This document shows positions 8,545 to 20,934 of a stretch of DNA of 64,000 nucleotides, piece after piece. The notes under the pieces are model-generated. The model saw nothing but the letters and a program-made list of their open reading frames with translations. It was not told the origin of the DNA and ran no database searches. The position numbers were made by a program, and so were the translations under genes. The DNA comes from Candidatus Accumulibacter affinis. GTDB lineage: Bacteria; Pseudomonadota; Gammaproteobacteria; Burkholderiales; Rhodocyclaceae. Where the stretch lies: assembly GCA_016713625.1 (NCBI GenBank), contig JADJOT010000013.1, positions 62,001 to 126,000 on the forward strand, given 5' to 3'. Numbering within the stretch: the stretch's first letter is position 1; the number at the start of each line of letters is the position of its first letter.

Positions 8545-10428
8545 TCAGGCCGGTGCGGTAGCGCTAGGGGCGGCATCGGGTGTGTTGAGGTCCGGCTTGC
8601 TCGGCAAGGTCACCTGCGGTTGCTTGGGCGGGCGCGGCGGCTTGCCGTCCATGATGTCATTGATCTGATCGGCATCGATGGTCTCGAGTTCAAGGAGCGC
8701 GGCGGCCATCGCTTCGACCTTGGCGCGATTCGCTTCCAGCAACCCACGCGCCAGCGCGTACTGCTCGTCGATGATGCGGCGGATTTCGTGGTCCACCTTC
8801 TCCAGCGTCGCTTCCGACAGATTCTTGTGTGTGGTCACCGATCGCCCGAGGAAAACCTCACCCTCATTCTCCCCATAAACCATCGGACCGAGGGCATTGG
8901 ACATCCCGTAGCGGGTGACCATGTCGCGCGCCATCTGCGTGGCTCTCTCGAAGTCGTTCGAAGCACCAGTGGTCATCTGGTTCATGAACAGCTCTTCCGC
9001 GATCCGACCACCGAACAGGACGGCAATTCGGCTCAGCAGATAGACGCGGTCGTACGCGTAGCGATCCTCTTCCGGCAATTGCATGGTCAGCCCGAGCGCA
9101 CGACCACGCGGAATGATGGTCACTTTATGCACCGGATCCGATTTCGGCACCAGCTTCGCGACCACTGCGTGCCCGGACTCGTGATACGCGGTATTGCGCC
9201 TTTCGTCCTCATTCATGACCATGCTGCGACGCTCCGCGCCCATCATGATCTTGTCTTTGGCTTTTTCGAAGTCTTCCATGTCGACCAGGCGCTTGTTGCC
9301 ACGGGCCGCGAACAGCGCAGCCTCGTTCACCAGATTGGCCAGATCGGCTCCGGAAAATCCGGGCGTGCCGCGGGCGATGATGTCTGCCTTGACGTCAGGA
9401 GACAACGGCACCTTGCGCATGTGCACCACGAGGATCTGCTCGCGCCCACGGATGTCGGGCAGCGGGACGACCACCTGGCGGTCAAAACGACCCGGGCGCA
9501 TCAGCGCCGGATCGAGTACGTCAGGGCGGTTGGTGGCGGCGATCACGATCACGCCGGCGCTACCCTCGAAGCCGTCCATCTCGACCAGCATCTGGTTGAG
9601 CGTCTGTTCGCGCTCGTCGTTGCCACCACCAAGGCCGGCGCCACGCTGACGACCAACCGCGTCCAGCTCGTCGATGAAAACGATACAGGGGGCATGCTTT
9701 TTGGCGTTCTCGAACATGTCGCGAACGCGGGCCGCGCCGACACCGACGAACATCTCGACGAAGTCCGAACCCGAGATCGAGAAGAAAGGCACCTTGGCCT
9801 CGCCAGCAATCGCCTTGGCCAGCAGCGTCTTGCCGGTGCCCGGATTGCCCACCAGCAGAACCCCCTTCGGGATACGGCCACCGAGTTTTTGAAATTTCGA
9901 TGGATCACGCAGAAAGTCGACAAGTTCCGATACTTCTTCCTTGGCCTCGTCACAACCGGCCACATCAGCGAAAGTGATGGTATTGGTCGACTCGTCAAGC
10001 AGCCGTGCCTTGCTCTTGCCGAAAGAGAATGCTCCGCCGCGGCCGCCGCCTTGCATCTGGCGCATGAAGAACACCCAGACGCCGATCAGTAACAGCATCG
10101 GGAACCAGCTCACGAAGATACTCATCAGGAACGACTGTTCCTCCTCGGGCTTGGCTTCGATCTTGACGCCATGTTTCAGCAGATCGGAAACCATCCACAG
10201 ATCCGGAGGTGCGTAGCTGGTCAGTTTGCGGCCGTCGGTGGTCGTCGCCTTGAGCACACGGCCTTCGATCACCACCTTGGCAATCGTTCCTTTACCCACT
10301 TCCTCGATGAACTGCGAGTACTCCATCGACGACTGCGCTACCTGGCGATTGTTGAACTGGTTGAACACCGTCATCAAGACGAGACCAATCACCAACCACA
10401 CCGCCAGATTCTTGAACATGTTATTCAA
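8545..10428 (-). CDS. ftsH: ATP-dependent zinc metalloprotease FtsH
   Basis: FtsH is the membrane-anchored AAA+ protease that degrades membrane and short-lived regulatory proteins. Two N-terminal transmembrane helices (around LAVWLVIGLVLMTVF and FLMSIFVSWFPMLLLIGVWV) flank a periplasmic domain. The AAA module follows (Walker A GNPGTGKT, Walker B IVFIDELDAVG, SRH segment NRPDVLDPALMRPGRFDR), then the zinc protease motif HESGH. The length of 627 residues is normal. The start appears to be TTG at 10428, 7 bases after AGAGG; the ATG three codons later lacks such spacing. It lies between rlmE and folP, the usual proteobacterial order. Confidence 0.97.
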   Translation of the reverse strand: MNNMFKNLAVWLVIGLVLMTVFNQFNNRQVAQSSMEYSQFIEEVGKGTIAKVVIEGRVLKATTTDGRKLTSYAPPDLWMVSDLLKHGVKIEAKPEEEQSFLMSIFVSWFPMLLLIGVWVFFMRQMQGGGRGGAFSFGKSKARLLDESTNTITFADVAGCDEAKEEVSELVDFLRDPSKFQKLGGRIPKGVLLVGNPGTGKTLLAKAIAGEAKVPFFSISGSDFVEMFVGVGAARVRDMFENAKKHAPCIVFIDELDAVGRQRGAGLGGGNDEREQTLNQMLVEMDGFEGSAGVIVIAATNRPDVLDPALMRPGRFDRQVVVPLPDIRGREQILVVHMRKVPLSPDVKADIIARGTPGFSGADLANLVNEAALFAARGNKRLVDMEDFEKAKDKIMMGAERRSMVMNEDERRNTAYHESGHAVVAKLVPKSDPVHKVTIIPRGRALGLTMQLPEEDRYAYDRVYLLSRIAVLFGGRIAEELFMNQMTTGASNDFERATQMARDMVTRYGMSNALGPMVYGENEGEVFLGRSVTTHKNLSEATLEKVDHEIRRIIDEQYALARGLLEANRAKVEAMAAALLELETIDADQINDIMDGKPPRPPKQPQVTLPSKPDLNTPDAAPSATAPA

Positions 10429-10547
10429 TACATTACCTCTTCCACATTGCCCGGCTCAGGATTTTCCCGAAGACCTTGGCATTCCATGAGCCGACATTCC
10501 ATATTCTAAACTGATTCAGGTCTGCAAAAGCAAAATCCACAAGCCCT

Positions 10548-11168
10548 TCAGCCTTTCAGGGTCCTGCCCAGCAGATAGACTTCCGGGCTGCGGTCGCGGG
10601 AGGCGTCCGGTTTGCGGATCGACACCACTTTGAACGTCTTGCGCATTTCCACGAGAAAATCGGTGAAGCCGCAACCCTGGAAAACTTTGACCAGAAAAGC
10701 GCCATTCGGTTTCAGCCAACTACAGGCGAACTCCAGGGCCAATTCAGCCAGGTAAGTGCCACGAGCCTGATCACTGACCGAGATGCCTGATAGGTTGGGT
10801 GACATGTCGGAAAGAACAAGCCCCACCTTTTCTCCCAGCAGCAGCTTTTCCAGGACCTCCAGCACCTGCTGCTCGCGGAAGTCGCCCTGCACAAAGGTGA
10901 CGCCGCGCAAAGGCTCCATCTCCAGCAGGTCGACGGCGATAATTCTCCCCTTACCCTGCATTCTTTTGGCCGCGACCTGCGACCAGCCACCAGGAGTCGC
11001 TCCCAGGTCAACCACCACCTCACCGGGGCGAATCAAGTGGTCCCTGTCGTCCATCTCCGCCAACTTGTAGGAGGCGCGCGAACGATACCCATCCGCCCTG
11101 GCCCGCTGTACGTAAGTGTCGGTGACATGCTCATGCAGCCAGGCGCTACTCGATCTGCTTCGATTCAT
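10548..11168 (-). CDS. rlmE: 23S rRNA (uridine-2'-O-)-methyltransferase RlmE (FtsJ/RrmJ)
   Basis: RlmE methylates U2552 of 23S rRNA late in 50S assembly. The 206-residue product has the usual N-terminus (DTYVQRARADGYRSRASYKL) and the SAM-binding loop VVDLGATPGGWSQVAA. The catalytic K-D-K-E residues are expected at YKL, SDMSPN, LVKVFQG and SPEVYLL. The frame is open far upstream, but the ATG at 11168 fits the family length and avoids the divergent yhbY gene. It lies upstream of ftsH. Confidence 0.95.
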   Translation of the reverse strand: MNRSRSSSAWLHEHVTDTYVQRARADGYRSRASYKLAEMDDRDHLIRPGEVVVDLGATPGGWSQVAAKRMQGKGRIIAVDLLEMEPLRGVTFVQGDFREQQVLEVLEKLLLGEKVGLVLSDMSPNLSGISVSDQARGTYLAELALEFACSWLKPNGAFLVKVFQGCGFTDFLVEMRKTFKVVSIRKPDASRDRSPEVYLLGRTLKG

Positions 11169-11213
11169 TGACCAAAACCCGCTAGAATGGCAGCTTCCAA
11201 AAAGGTATCCTGC

Positions 11214-11564
11214 ATGCTCGACCTCACTTCCGACGAACGCCGCACGCTGCGCGCTCGTGCCCATTCCCTGAATCCCGTAGTCTCGATAAGCCAGAGCGGC
11301 CTCTCCGAATCGGTAGTCAGGGAGATCAATGCCAGTCTGGCCAGTCACGAGCTGATCAAGATCCGCGTCTACAGCGATGACCGCGCCGCTCGTGAAGGCT
11401 TCCTTGCCACGCTTTGCGAGCAGTTGCATGCTGCGCCAGTCCAGCATATCGGCAAACTGCTGGTGATCTGGCGTCCGCAGCCGGACAAGGCAAGCCCGGC
11501 CGGCAAGGCGCGCGCAGGACGCCCTGAACCGCGTCGCGACAAACGAAGCTTCCAGGGGGCTTGA
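11214..11564 (+). CDS. yhbY: Ribosome assembly RNA-binding protein, CRS1/YhbY family
   Basis: This small CRM-domain RNA-binding protein associates with pre-50S ribosomes. The sequence LTSDERRTLRARAHSLNPVV, followed by ISQSGLSESVVREINASL and a later GKLLVIWRP, is diagnostic, and the basic C-terminal tail is common in Betaproteobacteria. I chose the ATG at 11214 (116 residues) because the protein then begins with the conserved LDLTS segment. The earlier in-frame ATG at 11187 lies inside a likely -10 hexamer (TAGAAT, 11183-11188). The gene is divergent from rlmE with a gap of 45 bases, a common arrangement. Confidence 0.92.
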   Translation: MLDLTSDERRTLRARAHSLNPVVSISQSGLSESVVREINASLASHELIKIRVYSDDRAAREGFLATLCEQLHAAPVQHIGKLLVIWRPQPDKASPAGKARAGRPEPRRDKRSFQGA

Positions 11565-11619
11565 GTGGCATCGCCGGGGAAGCGACTTTTTCTGGTCTGA
11601 TCGCCGCTCCAGCGGCTGC

Positions 11620-12084
11620 CTACCTTGCCCCGCGTCCCAGATTGGTGACCAGCAGCAATCCGAGCACACTCTGAACGAGGTAGAGGATACTCGCAACCCC
11701 ATGCCAGGCAGCAAAACGGTTTCGCAGTACGCTCTCCATCACTTCTCGCGGCAGGGCGTCCGCTTTCAGCTGGGCTAATAGCGGCTGCAGTCCAAACAGA
11801 CTGATGGCGGTGAGCAGCAGCATCAGCAGCAGCAGCCAGAAGTTCCAGCGGCGCAGCGCGACCGTGCCGATGCGCACCAACAGGAACAACAACAGGTAGC
11901 TGGCGCAGGCCAGGCCCACCCAACCAATCAACTCGAACAGCTGACCGGCGAGCAGGCCTGCTTTTTGACGGTCGGCACTCAGCCCGGCAAACAGGGTCGG
12001 CGCAACGAGATAGCCGATGGTCCACAAGCCGCCAACCCAGAGAGTCAGCGCCACGTCGTACAGAGCATCGGCAAAACGTCGCAT
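11620..12084 (-). CDS. DUF4149 (TMEM205-like) integral membrane protein
   Basis: This 154-residue protein has four predicted transmembrane segments: near LWVGGLWTIGYLVAPTLF, a second at LIGWVGLACASYLLLFLLV, a third at FWLLLLMLLLTAISLFGL, and a fourth at HGVASILYLVQSVLGLLLV. The first segment with its WVGG pattern matches the DUF4149 family. The function of the family is not established. It lies 8 bases after greA on the same strand, an arrangement typical of Betaproteobacteria where it sits between greA and the yhbY-rlmE pair. Confidence 0.85.
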   Translation of the reverse strand: MRRFADALYDVALTLWVGGLWTIGYLVAPTLFAGLSADRQKAGLLAGQLFELIGWVGLACASYLLLFLLVRIGTVALRRWNFWLLLLMLLLTAISLFGLQPLLAQLKADALPREVMESVLRNRFAAWHGVASILYLVQSVLGLLLVTNLGRGAR

Positions 12085-12092
12085 GCACAGGC

Positions 12093-12569
12093 CTATTCGT
12101 AGCGGACTTCGATGACTTCGTATTCGCGGACGCCGCCGGGGGCTTGCACCTCGGCAATGTCACCGGCAAACTTGCCGATCAGTGCCCGTGCGATCGGCGA
12201 GTTGATCGAAATCTTGCCCGCCTTGATGTCGGCCTCATCCTCACCGACAATCTGATAGCTTACGCTGCGGCCGGTTTCCTGGTCCTCGAGGTCGAGCGTT
12301 GCGCCGAAAACGCAACGCCCGTCGGCGTCGAGAAGCTTGGGGTCGATGATCTGGGCATTGGCAAGCTTGCTCTCGACTTCCTTGATGCGGCCTTCGACAA
12401 ACCCCTGCCTTTCCTTGGCGGCGTCATACTCGGCGTTTTCCGAGAGGTCGCCGTGTGAGCGCGCCTCGGCAATCGCGGCGATCGCACGTGGCCGCTCGAC
12501 GGTTTTCAGGTGATGCAGTTCGGCACGCAGTCTTTCGGCGCCAGTGACGGTCACAGGTATCTTGCTCAT
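12093..12569 (-). CDS. greA: Transcription elongation factor GreA
   Basis: GreA rescues backtracked RNA polymerase by stimulating cleavage of the nascent RNA. The 158-residue length is canonical. The N-terminal coiled coil contains RPRAIAAIAEARSHGDLSEN followed by AEYDAAKERQ, including the acidic tip. The C-terminal FKBP-like domain has SINSPIARALIGK. The ATG at 12569 gives the standard MSKIPVTVTGAE start; a TTG five codons upstream is less likely. It is 69 bases downstream of carB and probably read with carAB, as in related genomes. Confidence 0.96.
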   Translation of the reverse strand: MSKIPVTVTGAERLRAELHHLKTVERPRAIAAIAEARSHGDLSENAEYDAAKERQGFVEGRIKEVESKLANAQIIDPKLLDADGRCVFGATLDLEDQETGRSVSYQIVGEDEADIKAGKISINSPIARALIGKFAGDIAEVQAPGGVREYEVIEVRYE

Positions 12570-12638
12570 ATCGGTCGCAGCCAACGAAAACCGCCAGCGC
12601 TCACCAGGTGGGCGACTCGGACGGTGGTACTGGTTTAA

Positions 12639-15828
<3,190 letters not shown>

Positions 15829-15845
<17 letters not shown>

Positions 15846-16986
15846 ATGGCGCCTTTTCTTCTTGCATCATTCTGACAAAGCGGTCGAACAGGTAAGCGAT
15901 GTCATGAGGTCCTGGACTGGCCTCCGGGTGACCCTGAAAGGAAAAAGCCGGCACATCGTTACGGGCAATGCCTTGCAGGGAGCCGTCGAACAGGGAGGTG
16001 TGGGTCGCCAGCAAATTCTTCGGCAGGGTCTCGGGGTCCACCGCAAAGCCGTGGTTCTGGCTGGTGATCAGCACCTGCCCGGTCTGCAGATCCTTGACCG
16101 GGTGGTTGGCGCCGTGATGGCCAAACTTCATTTTCATCGTCGTGGCGCCAGAAGCGAGAGCCAACAACTGGTGACCAAGGCAGATCCCGAAGGTCGGTAC
16201 ACCAGCGGCGAGCACTTCGCGAATTGCCGTGATCGCGTAGTCGCAGGGTTCCGGATCGCCAGGGCCGTTGGACAGGAACACTCCGTCCGGCTGCTGCCTG
16301 AGGACCTCGGCGGCGGTCGTCTGTGCCGGCACGACGGTCACCTTGCAGCCACGCGCCGCAAGCATGCGCAAGATGTTGTGCTTGACGCCAAAATCATAGG
16401 CGACGACATGCAGATGTGGCGCCGGTGCCGCTCGATAGCCGCCAAGACGCCATTCCCCGCCGGTCCACTCATAAGGGGCCGCGACACTCACCACCTTGGC
16501 GAGATCCATTCCGGCGAGCCCGGGAAACGCAGCCGCCTCGGCAATCGCCCGCTCCTCATCGACCTCGATCGCCATGATGCATCCGGCCTGCGCGCCTTTT
16601 TCGCGCAGAATGCGCGTCAGCTTGCGCGTATCGATGCCGGCAATGGCCACGACGCCATGTTTCTGAAGGTATTCCGCCAGCGTGTCCTGCAAGCGCCAGC
16701 TCTCCGCGCGAATCGGCAGATCACGAATCACCAGGCCAGCGGAGTGGTTGCCGCGCGACTCGAAGTCTTCGCCATTGCAGCCTACGTTACCGATATGCGG
16801 GTAGGTGAGGGTAACAATCTGACGACAGTAGGAGGGATCAGTCAGTATCTCCTGATAGCCAGTCATCGCCGTATTGAATACCACCTCGCCACTGCTACTG
16901 CCGCCGGCGCCGATCGCCTGGCCGCGGAAAATCGTGCCATCGGCCAGTGCGAGAATTGCGGGCGGAAGAGTGGGTAACAAGGACAC
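15829..16986 (-). CDS. carA: Carbamoyl-phosphate synthase small subunit
   Basis: CarA is the glutaminase subunit that passes ammonia to CarB. The N-terminal domain is followed by a class I glutamine amidotransferase domain with the nucleophile in FGICLGHQLLALA and the His/Glu pair in FQGHPEASPGPHD. I chose the GTG at 16986 (385 residues): AGGAG lies six bases upstream and the conserved LADGTIFRG comes shortly after. The open frame extends to 17088, but the extra residues are not family-like. A possible attenuator hairpin lies in its leader. Confidence 0.96.
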
Positions 16987-17044
16987 GAAGGACTCCTGTG
17001 AATGCTGCAGTTGAGTTTGGCGCCTGTCCGGGCTGTAGATACGC

Positions 17045-17074
17045 AAAAGCGGGACGGGCGTAGGGCCCTCCCGC
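17045..17074 (-). terminator. Candidate attenuator hairpin in the carAB leader
   Basis: On the minus strand GCGGGA-GGGC pairs with GCCC-(G)-TCCCGC (10 bp with one bulge, 5-nt loop) and is followed by TTTT. It lies about 60 bases before the carA GTG and after the putative start site, so it could stop transcription before carA. Attenuation controls pyrimidine genes in several bacteria; its use here is inferred. Confidence 0.45.
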
Positions 17075-17096
17075 TCGGATTTTTGCAAGCCGGCAA

Positions 17097-17102
17097 ATTA
17101 TA
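17097..17102 (-). promoter_or_regulatory. Likely -10 element for carAB
   Basis: A perfect TATAAT is present on the minus strand about 110 bases before the carA start. The best -35-like hexamer (TTGCCC) is 19 bases further upstream, slightly too far, so the promoter call rests on the -10 element. Confidence 0.4.
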
Positions 17103-17270
17103 CCGGAGAGCGCCCCTTTTTGGGCAAATCCCCGCGCGCCTGGGGAGCGATCCGGCGGAATCTGCACACGCCAGTGCCCGGCCGGTAGATCGCGTTGGCG
17201 CTGATTGGCGATCTGCTGGCTCGGCTTGCCGAAGTGGCGAACGAATCTCGGAACCAGCTACCGGCAACGA

Positions 17271-17294
17271 AAAGCCCGCCTCGCGGCGGGCTTT
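17271..17294 (-). terminator. Intrinsic terminator after pccA
   Basis: AAAGCCCGCC and GGCGGGCTTT form a 10-bp stem with a 4-nt loop, 29 bases past the pccA stop. On the minus strand the stem runs into TTTT. It closes the mcm-meaB-pccB-pccA operon. Confidence 0.85.
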
Positions 17295-17323
17295 GAGCGT
17301 AGCAACGATCGCTGACGACCGGC

Positions 17324-19312
17324 TTACTCGAACTCGATGATCACCTGATCGACCGACAGGCTCTCGCCGGTTGCCGCAACGACCTTCTTGACCTTGCAGT
17401 CGCGCTCTGCCTTGAGGACGTTCTCCATCTTCATCGCCTCGATCACCGCCAGCTTCTCGCCAGCGGCAACCGCTTGTCCAGCTTCCACCGACACTTCGCG
17501 CAGCAGGCCGGGCATCGGTGAAAGCAGGAATTTCGAGAGGTCCGGCGGCACCTTCTTCGGCATCAGCGCGAGCATGCGGGCAGCGTTGGCGGTCATCACG
17601 GTGACTTTGACCTGCTTGCCGAAATGGACGACGCGATAGAGCAAGCCGATCCGCTCCAGTTGCAGACAGAGTGGGGCGCCATTGCAGGTGCCGTGAAAGA
17701 CGAGTTCGCCGAACTTCCAGTCAGAAACCAGATCGTAGCGATCTTCACCATGGGTCACCGAGTATCCTCCCGGAATCGGGGTGACCACCACCGGATAGTC
17801 CCTGCCTTCCATCTGGACCACCCACTCGCTCCCCACCTTGCGGTGGTGGCCAGCCATCTGGCCGCTGACCTGAACCGCGCGATCGATATAGCGGCGGCGG
17901 CCAAAAGCGCCGACGGCAGCGAGCAGGGCGGGATCGTCGTGCACCACGTCGGCGGCCACGAAGCCGTTCGGAAACTCGTCGGCAATGAACGAGGTGGTGA
18001 ATATCCCGGACAGGAAGCGCGGATTCTGCATCAGCGCTGCCTGGAACGGGATGTTCGAGTCGATGCCACGAATCACGAAAGCGTTCAGCGCGTCGCGCAT
18101 GCGGCCGATCGCCTGGTCGCGGGTGGCGCCATGACAGATCAGCTTGGCGATCATCGAATCGTAATACATCGATATCTCGCCGCCTTCGAAAACGCCGGTA
18201 TCGACCCGGACCTGGCCATCGGAAGTCGCCGGTGGCCGATACTTGACCAAGCGGCCGACCGACGGCAGGAAGCCGCGGAACGGGTCTTCGGCGTTGATTC
18301 GGCACTCGATCGCCCAGCCGTTTGGCTTGATGTCATCCTGGGTAAATGGCAGCTGCTCGCCGGCGGCGACACGGATCATCAATTCGACCAGATCCACGCC
18401 GGTAATCATTTCGGTTACCGGGTGCTCGACCTGCAGGCGGGTGTTCATTTCGAGGAAGTAGAACGACTTGTCCGAGCCGACCACGAACTCGACGGTGCCC
18501 GCACTCTGGTAGTTCACCGCTTTGGCCAGCGCCACCGCCTGCTCGCCCATCGCCTTGCGGATGCTGTCGTCGATGAACGGCGACGGCGCTTCCTCGAGCA
18601 CTTTCTGGTGCCGCCGCTGAATCGAGCACTCGCGCTCGAGCAGGTAGACGGTGTTGCCGAAGGAATCGGCGATCAGCTGAATCTCGATATGATGCGGTCC
18701 TTCGACGAACTTCTCGATGAACACACGATCGTCGCCGAAACTGTTGCGCGCTTCATTGCGGCAAGCTTCAAAGCCATCGAATGCTTCCTGATCGTTGAAG
18801 GCAACACGCAGGCCCTTGCCGCCACCGCCGGCTGAGGCCTTGATCATCACCGGGTAGCCGATTCCCTTGGCGATCTCAACGGCCTGGGCCGAGTCGGGAA
18901 TCTCGGCGTTGTAGCCGGGAATGGTGTTGACCCTGGCTTCGATCGCCAGCTTCTTCGAGGCGATCTTGTCGCCCATCGCGGCTACCGAATAATGCTTCGG
19001 GCCGATGAAGATGATGCCTTCGTCTTCAAGGCGGCGCGAGAACTCCTCGTTCTCGGAAAGGAAGCCGTAGCCCGGATGCACGGCCTCGGCGCCGGTCTGC
19101 TTGCAGGCGGCGATGATCTTGTCGATTACCAGATACGATTCCTTGGACGCCGCCGGCCCGATACATACGCCTTCATCGGCCATCAGTACGTGCATCGAAT
19201 CCTTGTCGGCTTCGGAATAGACCGCGACCGTCTTGATGCCCATCTTCTTGGCGGTCTTCATGACCCGGCAGGCAATCTCGCCCCGGTTGGCGATCAGAAT
19301 TTTCTTGAACAT
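17324..19312 (-). CDS. pccA: Propionyl/acyl-CoA carboxylase alpha subunit (biotin carboxylase + biotin carrier)
   Basis: This 662-residue subunit carboxylates its own biotin using ATP and bicarbonate and hands CO2 to the beta subunit. The N-terminal biotin carboxylase domain begins FKKILIANRGEIACRV and has the glycine-rich ATP loop KASAGGGGKGLRV and the catalytic EMNTRLQVEHPVTE. A linker domain is followed by a C-terminal biotinyl domain with the biotin lysine in EAMKMEN. The length and fused carrier match propionyl-CoA carboxylases rather than AccC. It is 19 bases after pccB, in the mcm-meaB-pccB-pccA operon. Confidence 0.95.
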   Translation of the reverse strand: MFKKILIANRGEIACRVMKTAKKMGIKTVAVYSEADKDSMHVLMADEGVCIGPAASKESYLVIDKIIAACKQTGAEAVHPGYGFLSENEEFSRRLEDEGIIFIGPKHYSVAAMGDKIASKKLAIEARVNTIPGYNAEIPDSAQAVEIAKGIGYPVMIKASAGGGGKGLRVAFNDQEAFDGFEACRNEARNSFGDDRVFIEKFVEGPHHIEIQLIADSFGNTVYLLERECSIQRRHQKVLEEAPSPFIDDSIRKAMGEQAVALAKAVNYQSAGTVEFVVGSDKSFYFLEMNTRLQVEHPVTEMITGVDLVELMIRVAAGEQLPFTQDDIKPNGWAIECRINAEDPFRGFLPSVGRLVKYRPPATSDGQVRVDTGVFEGGEISMYYDSMIAKLICHGATRDQAIGRMRDALNAFVIRGIDSNIPFQAALMQNPRFLSGIFTTSFIADEFPNGFVAADVVHDDPALLAAVGAFGRRRYIDRAVQVSGQMAGHHRKVGSEWVVQMEGRDYPVVVTPIPGGYSVTHGEDRYDLVSDWKFGELVFHGTCNGAPLCLQLERIGLLYRVVHFGKQVKVTVMTANAARMLALMPKKVPPDLSKFLLSPMPGLLREVSVEAGQAVAAGEKLAVIEAMKMENVLKAERDCKVKKVVAATGESLSVDQVIIEFE

Positions 19313-19331
19313 CTCTATTTCTCCCCGTCGA

Positions 19332-20864
19332 TCAAAGCGGAATGTTGCCGTGCTTGCGCCACGGGTTTTCCAGCTGCTTGTTTCGCAACATCGCGAGAGA
19401 GCGGCAGATACGCTTGCGGGTCTCGTTCGGCATGATCACATCGTCAATGAAGCCGCGTGCGCCGGCGACAAACGGATTGGCGAACTTGGCCTTGTACTCG
19501 GCTTCGCGAGCGGCCAGCTTGGCCGGGTCGCCCTTCTCTTCGCGGAAAATGATCTCGACCGCGCCCTTCGGACCCATGACCGCGATTTCGGCTGACGGCC
19601 AGGCGAAGTTGACGTCGCCGCGCAGGTGCTTTGACGCCATCACGTCGTAAGCGCCGCCGTAAGCCTTGCGGGTGATTACGGTGATCTTCGGCACCGTGCA
19701 CTCGGCGTAGGCATAGAGCAGTTTGGCGCCATGCTTGATGATGCCACCATACTCCTGGGCGGTGCCGGGCATGAACCCGGGCACATCGACGAAGGTCACC
19801 ACCGGAATGTTGAAAGCGTCACAGTAGCGCACGAAACGAGCGGCCTTGATCGAGCTTTTGATGTCGAGACAGCCGGCGAGAACCAGCGGCTGGTTGGCAA
19901 CGATGCCGACCGTCGAGCCATCCATGCGCGCAAACCCGATCACGATATTCTTCGCGTATTCACGCTGCAACTCGAAGAAATCACCATCATCGGCGACCTT
20001 GATGATCAGTTCCTTGATGTTGTAAGGCTTGTTGGCGTTGTCCGGCACCAGCGTGTCGAGCGAGAAATCGAGCCGTTCGGCCGGATCCTGCGACGGCAGG
20101 CGCGGCGGCTTTTCGCGGTTGTTCGACGGCAGGAAGCTGATGAAGCGACGAACCATCATCAGCGCTTCGACGTCGTTCTCGAAAGCCAGGTCGGCAACTC
20201 CGGACTTGCTGGTATGCGTCACGGCGCCGCCAAGCTCTTCCGCGGTGACGTCTTCGTGGGTCACCGTCTTCACTACTTCCGGGCCGGTAACAAACATGTA
20301 CGAAGAATCCTTGACCATGAAGATGAAGTCGGTCATCGACGGGCTGTAGACCGCGCCACCAGCGCACGGCCCCATGATCAGCGAAATCTGCGGCACGACA
20401 CCCGAGGCAAGAACGTTGCGCTGGAAGACGTCGGCGTAACCGGCAAGCGAAGCGACCCCTTCCTGGATACGCGCACCACCCGAGTCGTTGAGACCAATCA
20501 CCGGTGCCCCGACCTTGATCGCATGATCCATGACCTTGCAGATTTTCTCGGCATGCGCTTCCGAGAGGGATCCACCGAAAACAGTGAAATCCTGCGAGAA
20601 GACAAACATCAGTCGGCCGTTGATCGTCCCACAGCCGATGACCACACCATCACCGGGAACCGACTGATCGGCCATCCCGAAGTCGTTACAGCGGTGCTCC
20701 TTGAACATGTCCCACTCTTCGAAAGAGCCACTGTCGAGCAGTAGCTCGATTCGCTCACGGGCAGCCAGTTTGCCCTTGCTGTGCTGGCTATCGATACGCT
20801 TCTGTCCACCACCCAGACAGGCCGCCGCGCGCTTTTCTGCAAGCTGGCGAATAATGTCGTGCAT
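19332..20864 (-). CDS. pccB: Propionyl-CoA carboxylase beta subunit
   Basis: This 510-residue carboxyltransferase moves CO2 from biotin to propionyl-CoA, giving (S)-methylmalonyl-CoA. It has the crotonase-like double domain with CoA-binding glycines in GLNDSGGARIQEGVASLAGY and in the C-terminal FVDVPGFMPGTAQEYGGII. GGGAGTAG precedes the ATG. The adjacent pccA, methylmalonyl-CoA mutase and MeaB point to propionyl-CoA as substrate. Confidence 0.95.
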   Translation of the reverse strand: MHDIIRQLAEKRAAACLGGGQKRIDSQHSKGKLAARERIELLLDSGSFEEWDMFKEHRCNDFGMADQSVPGDGVVIGCGTINGRLMFVFSQDFTVFGGSLSEAHAEKICKVMDHAIKVGAPVIGLNDSGGARIQEGVASLAGYADVFQRNVLASGVVPQISLIMGPCAGGAVYSPSMTDFIFMVKDSSYMFVTGPEVVKTVTHEDVTAEELGGAVTHTSKSGVADLAFENDVEALMMVRRFISFLPSNNREKPPRLPSQDPAERLDFSLDTLVPDNANKPYNIKELIIKVADDGDFFELQREYAKNIVIGFARMDGSTVGIVANQPLVLAGCLDIKSSIKAARFVRYCDAFNIPVVTFVDVPGFMPGTAQEYGGIIKHGAKLLYAYAECTVPKITVITRKAYGGAYDVMASKHLRGDVNFAWPSAEIAVMGPKGAVEIIFREEKGDPAKLAAREAEYKAKFANPFVAGARGFIDDVIMPNETRKRICRSLAMLRNKQLENPWRKHGNIPL

Positions 20865-20934
20865 ATGTTCTACTCCCTAACGGTCGCGTCAATCAGAACT
20901 ACTCAAACAAATCGGAGGCTCTCGGTACCTGCAA

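Larger units (their letters stand above)
16987..17323. other. 337-bp carA leader and pccA downstream gap
   Basis: No gene is evident. The gap holds the leader and likely promoter of carAB (hairpin at 17045-17074, TATAAT at 17097-17102) and the terminator of the propionyl-CoA operon (17271-17294). Confidence 0.7.

Noticed and set aside
8509..10092. A plus-strand open frame of 527 codons opposite ftsH
   Set aside because: FtsH motifs on the minus strand are intact and the plus-strand product is His/Arg/Gln-rich with no family resemblance.
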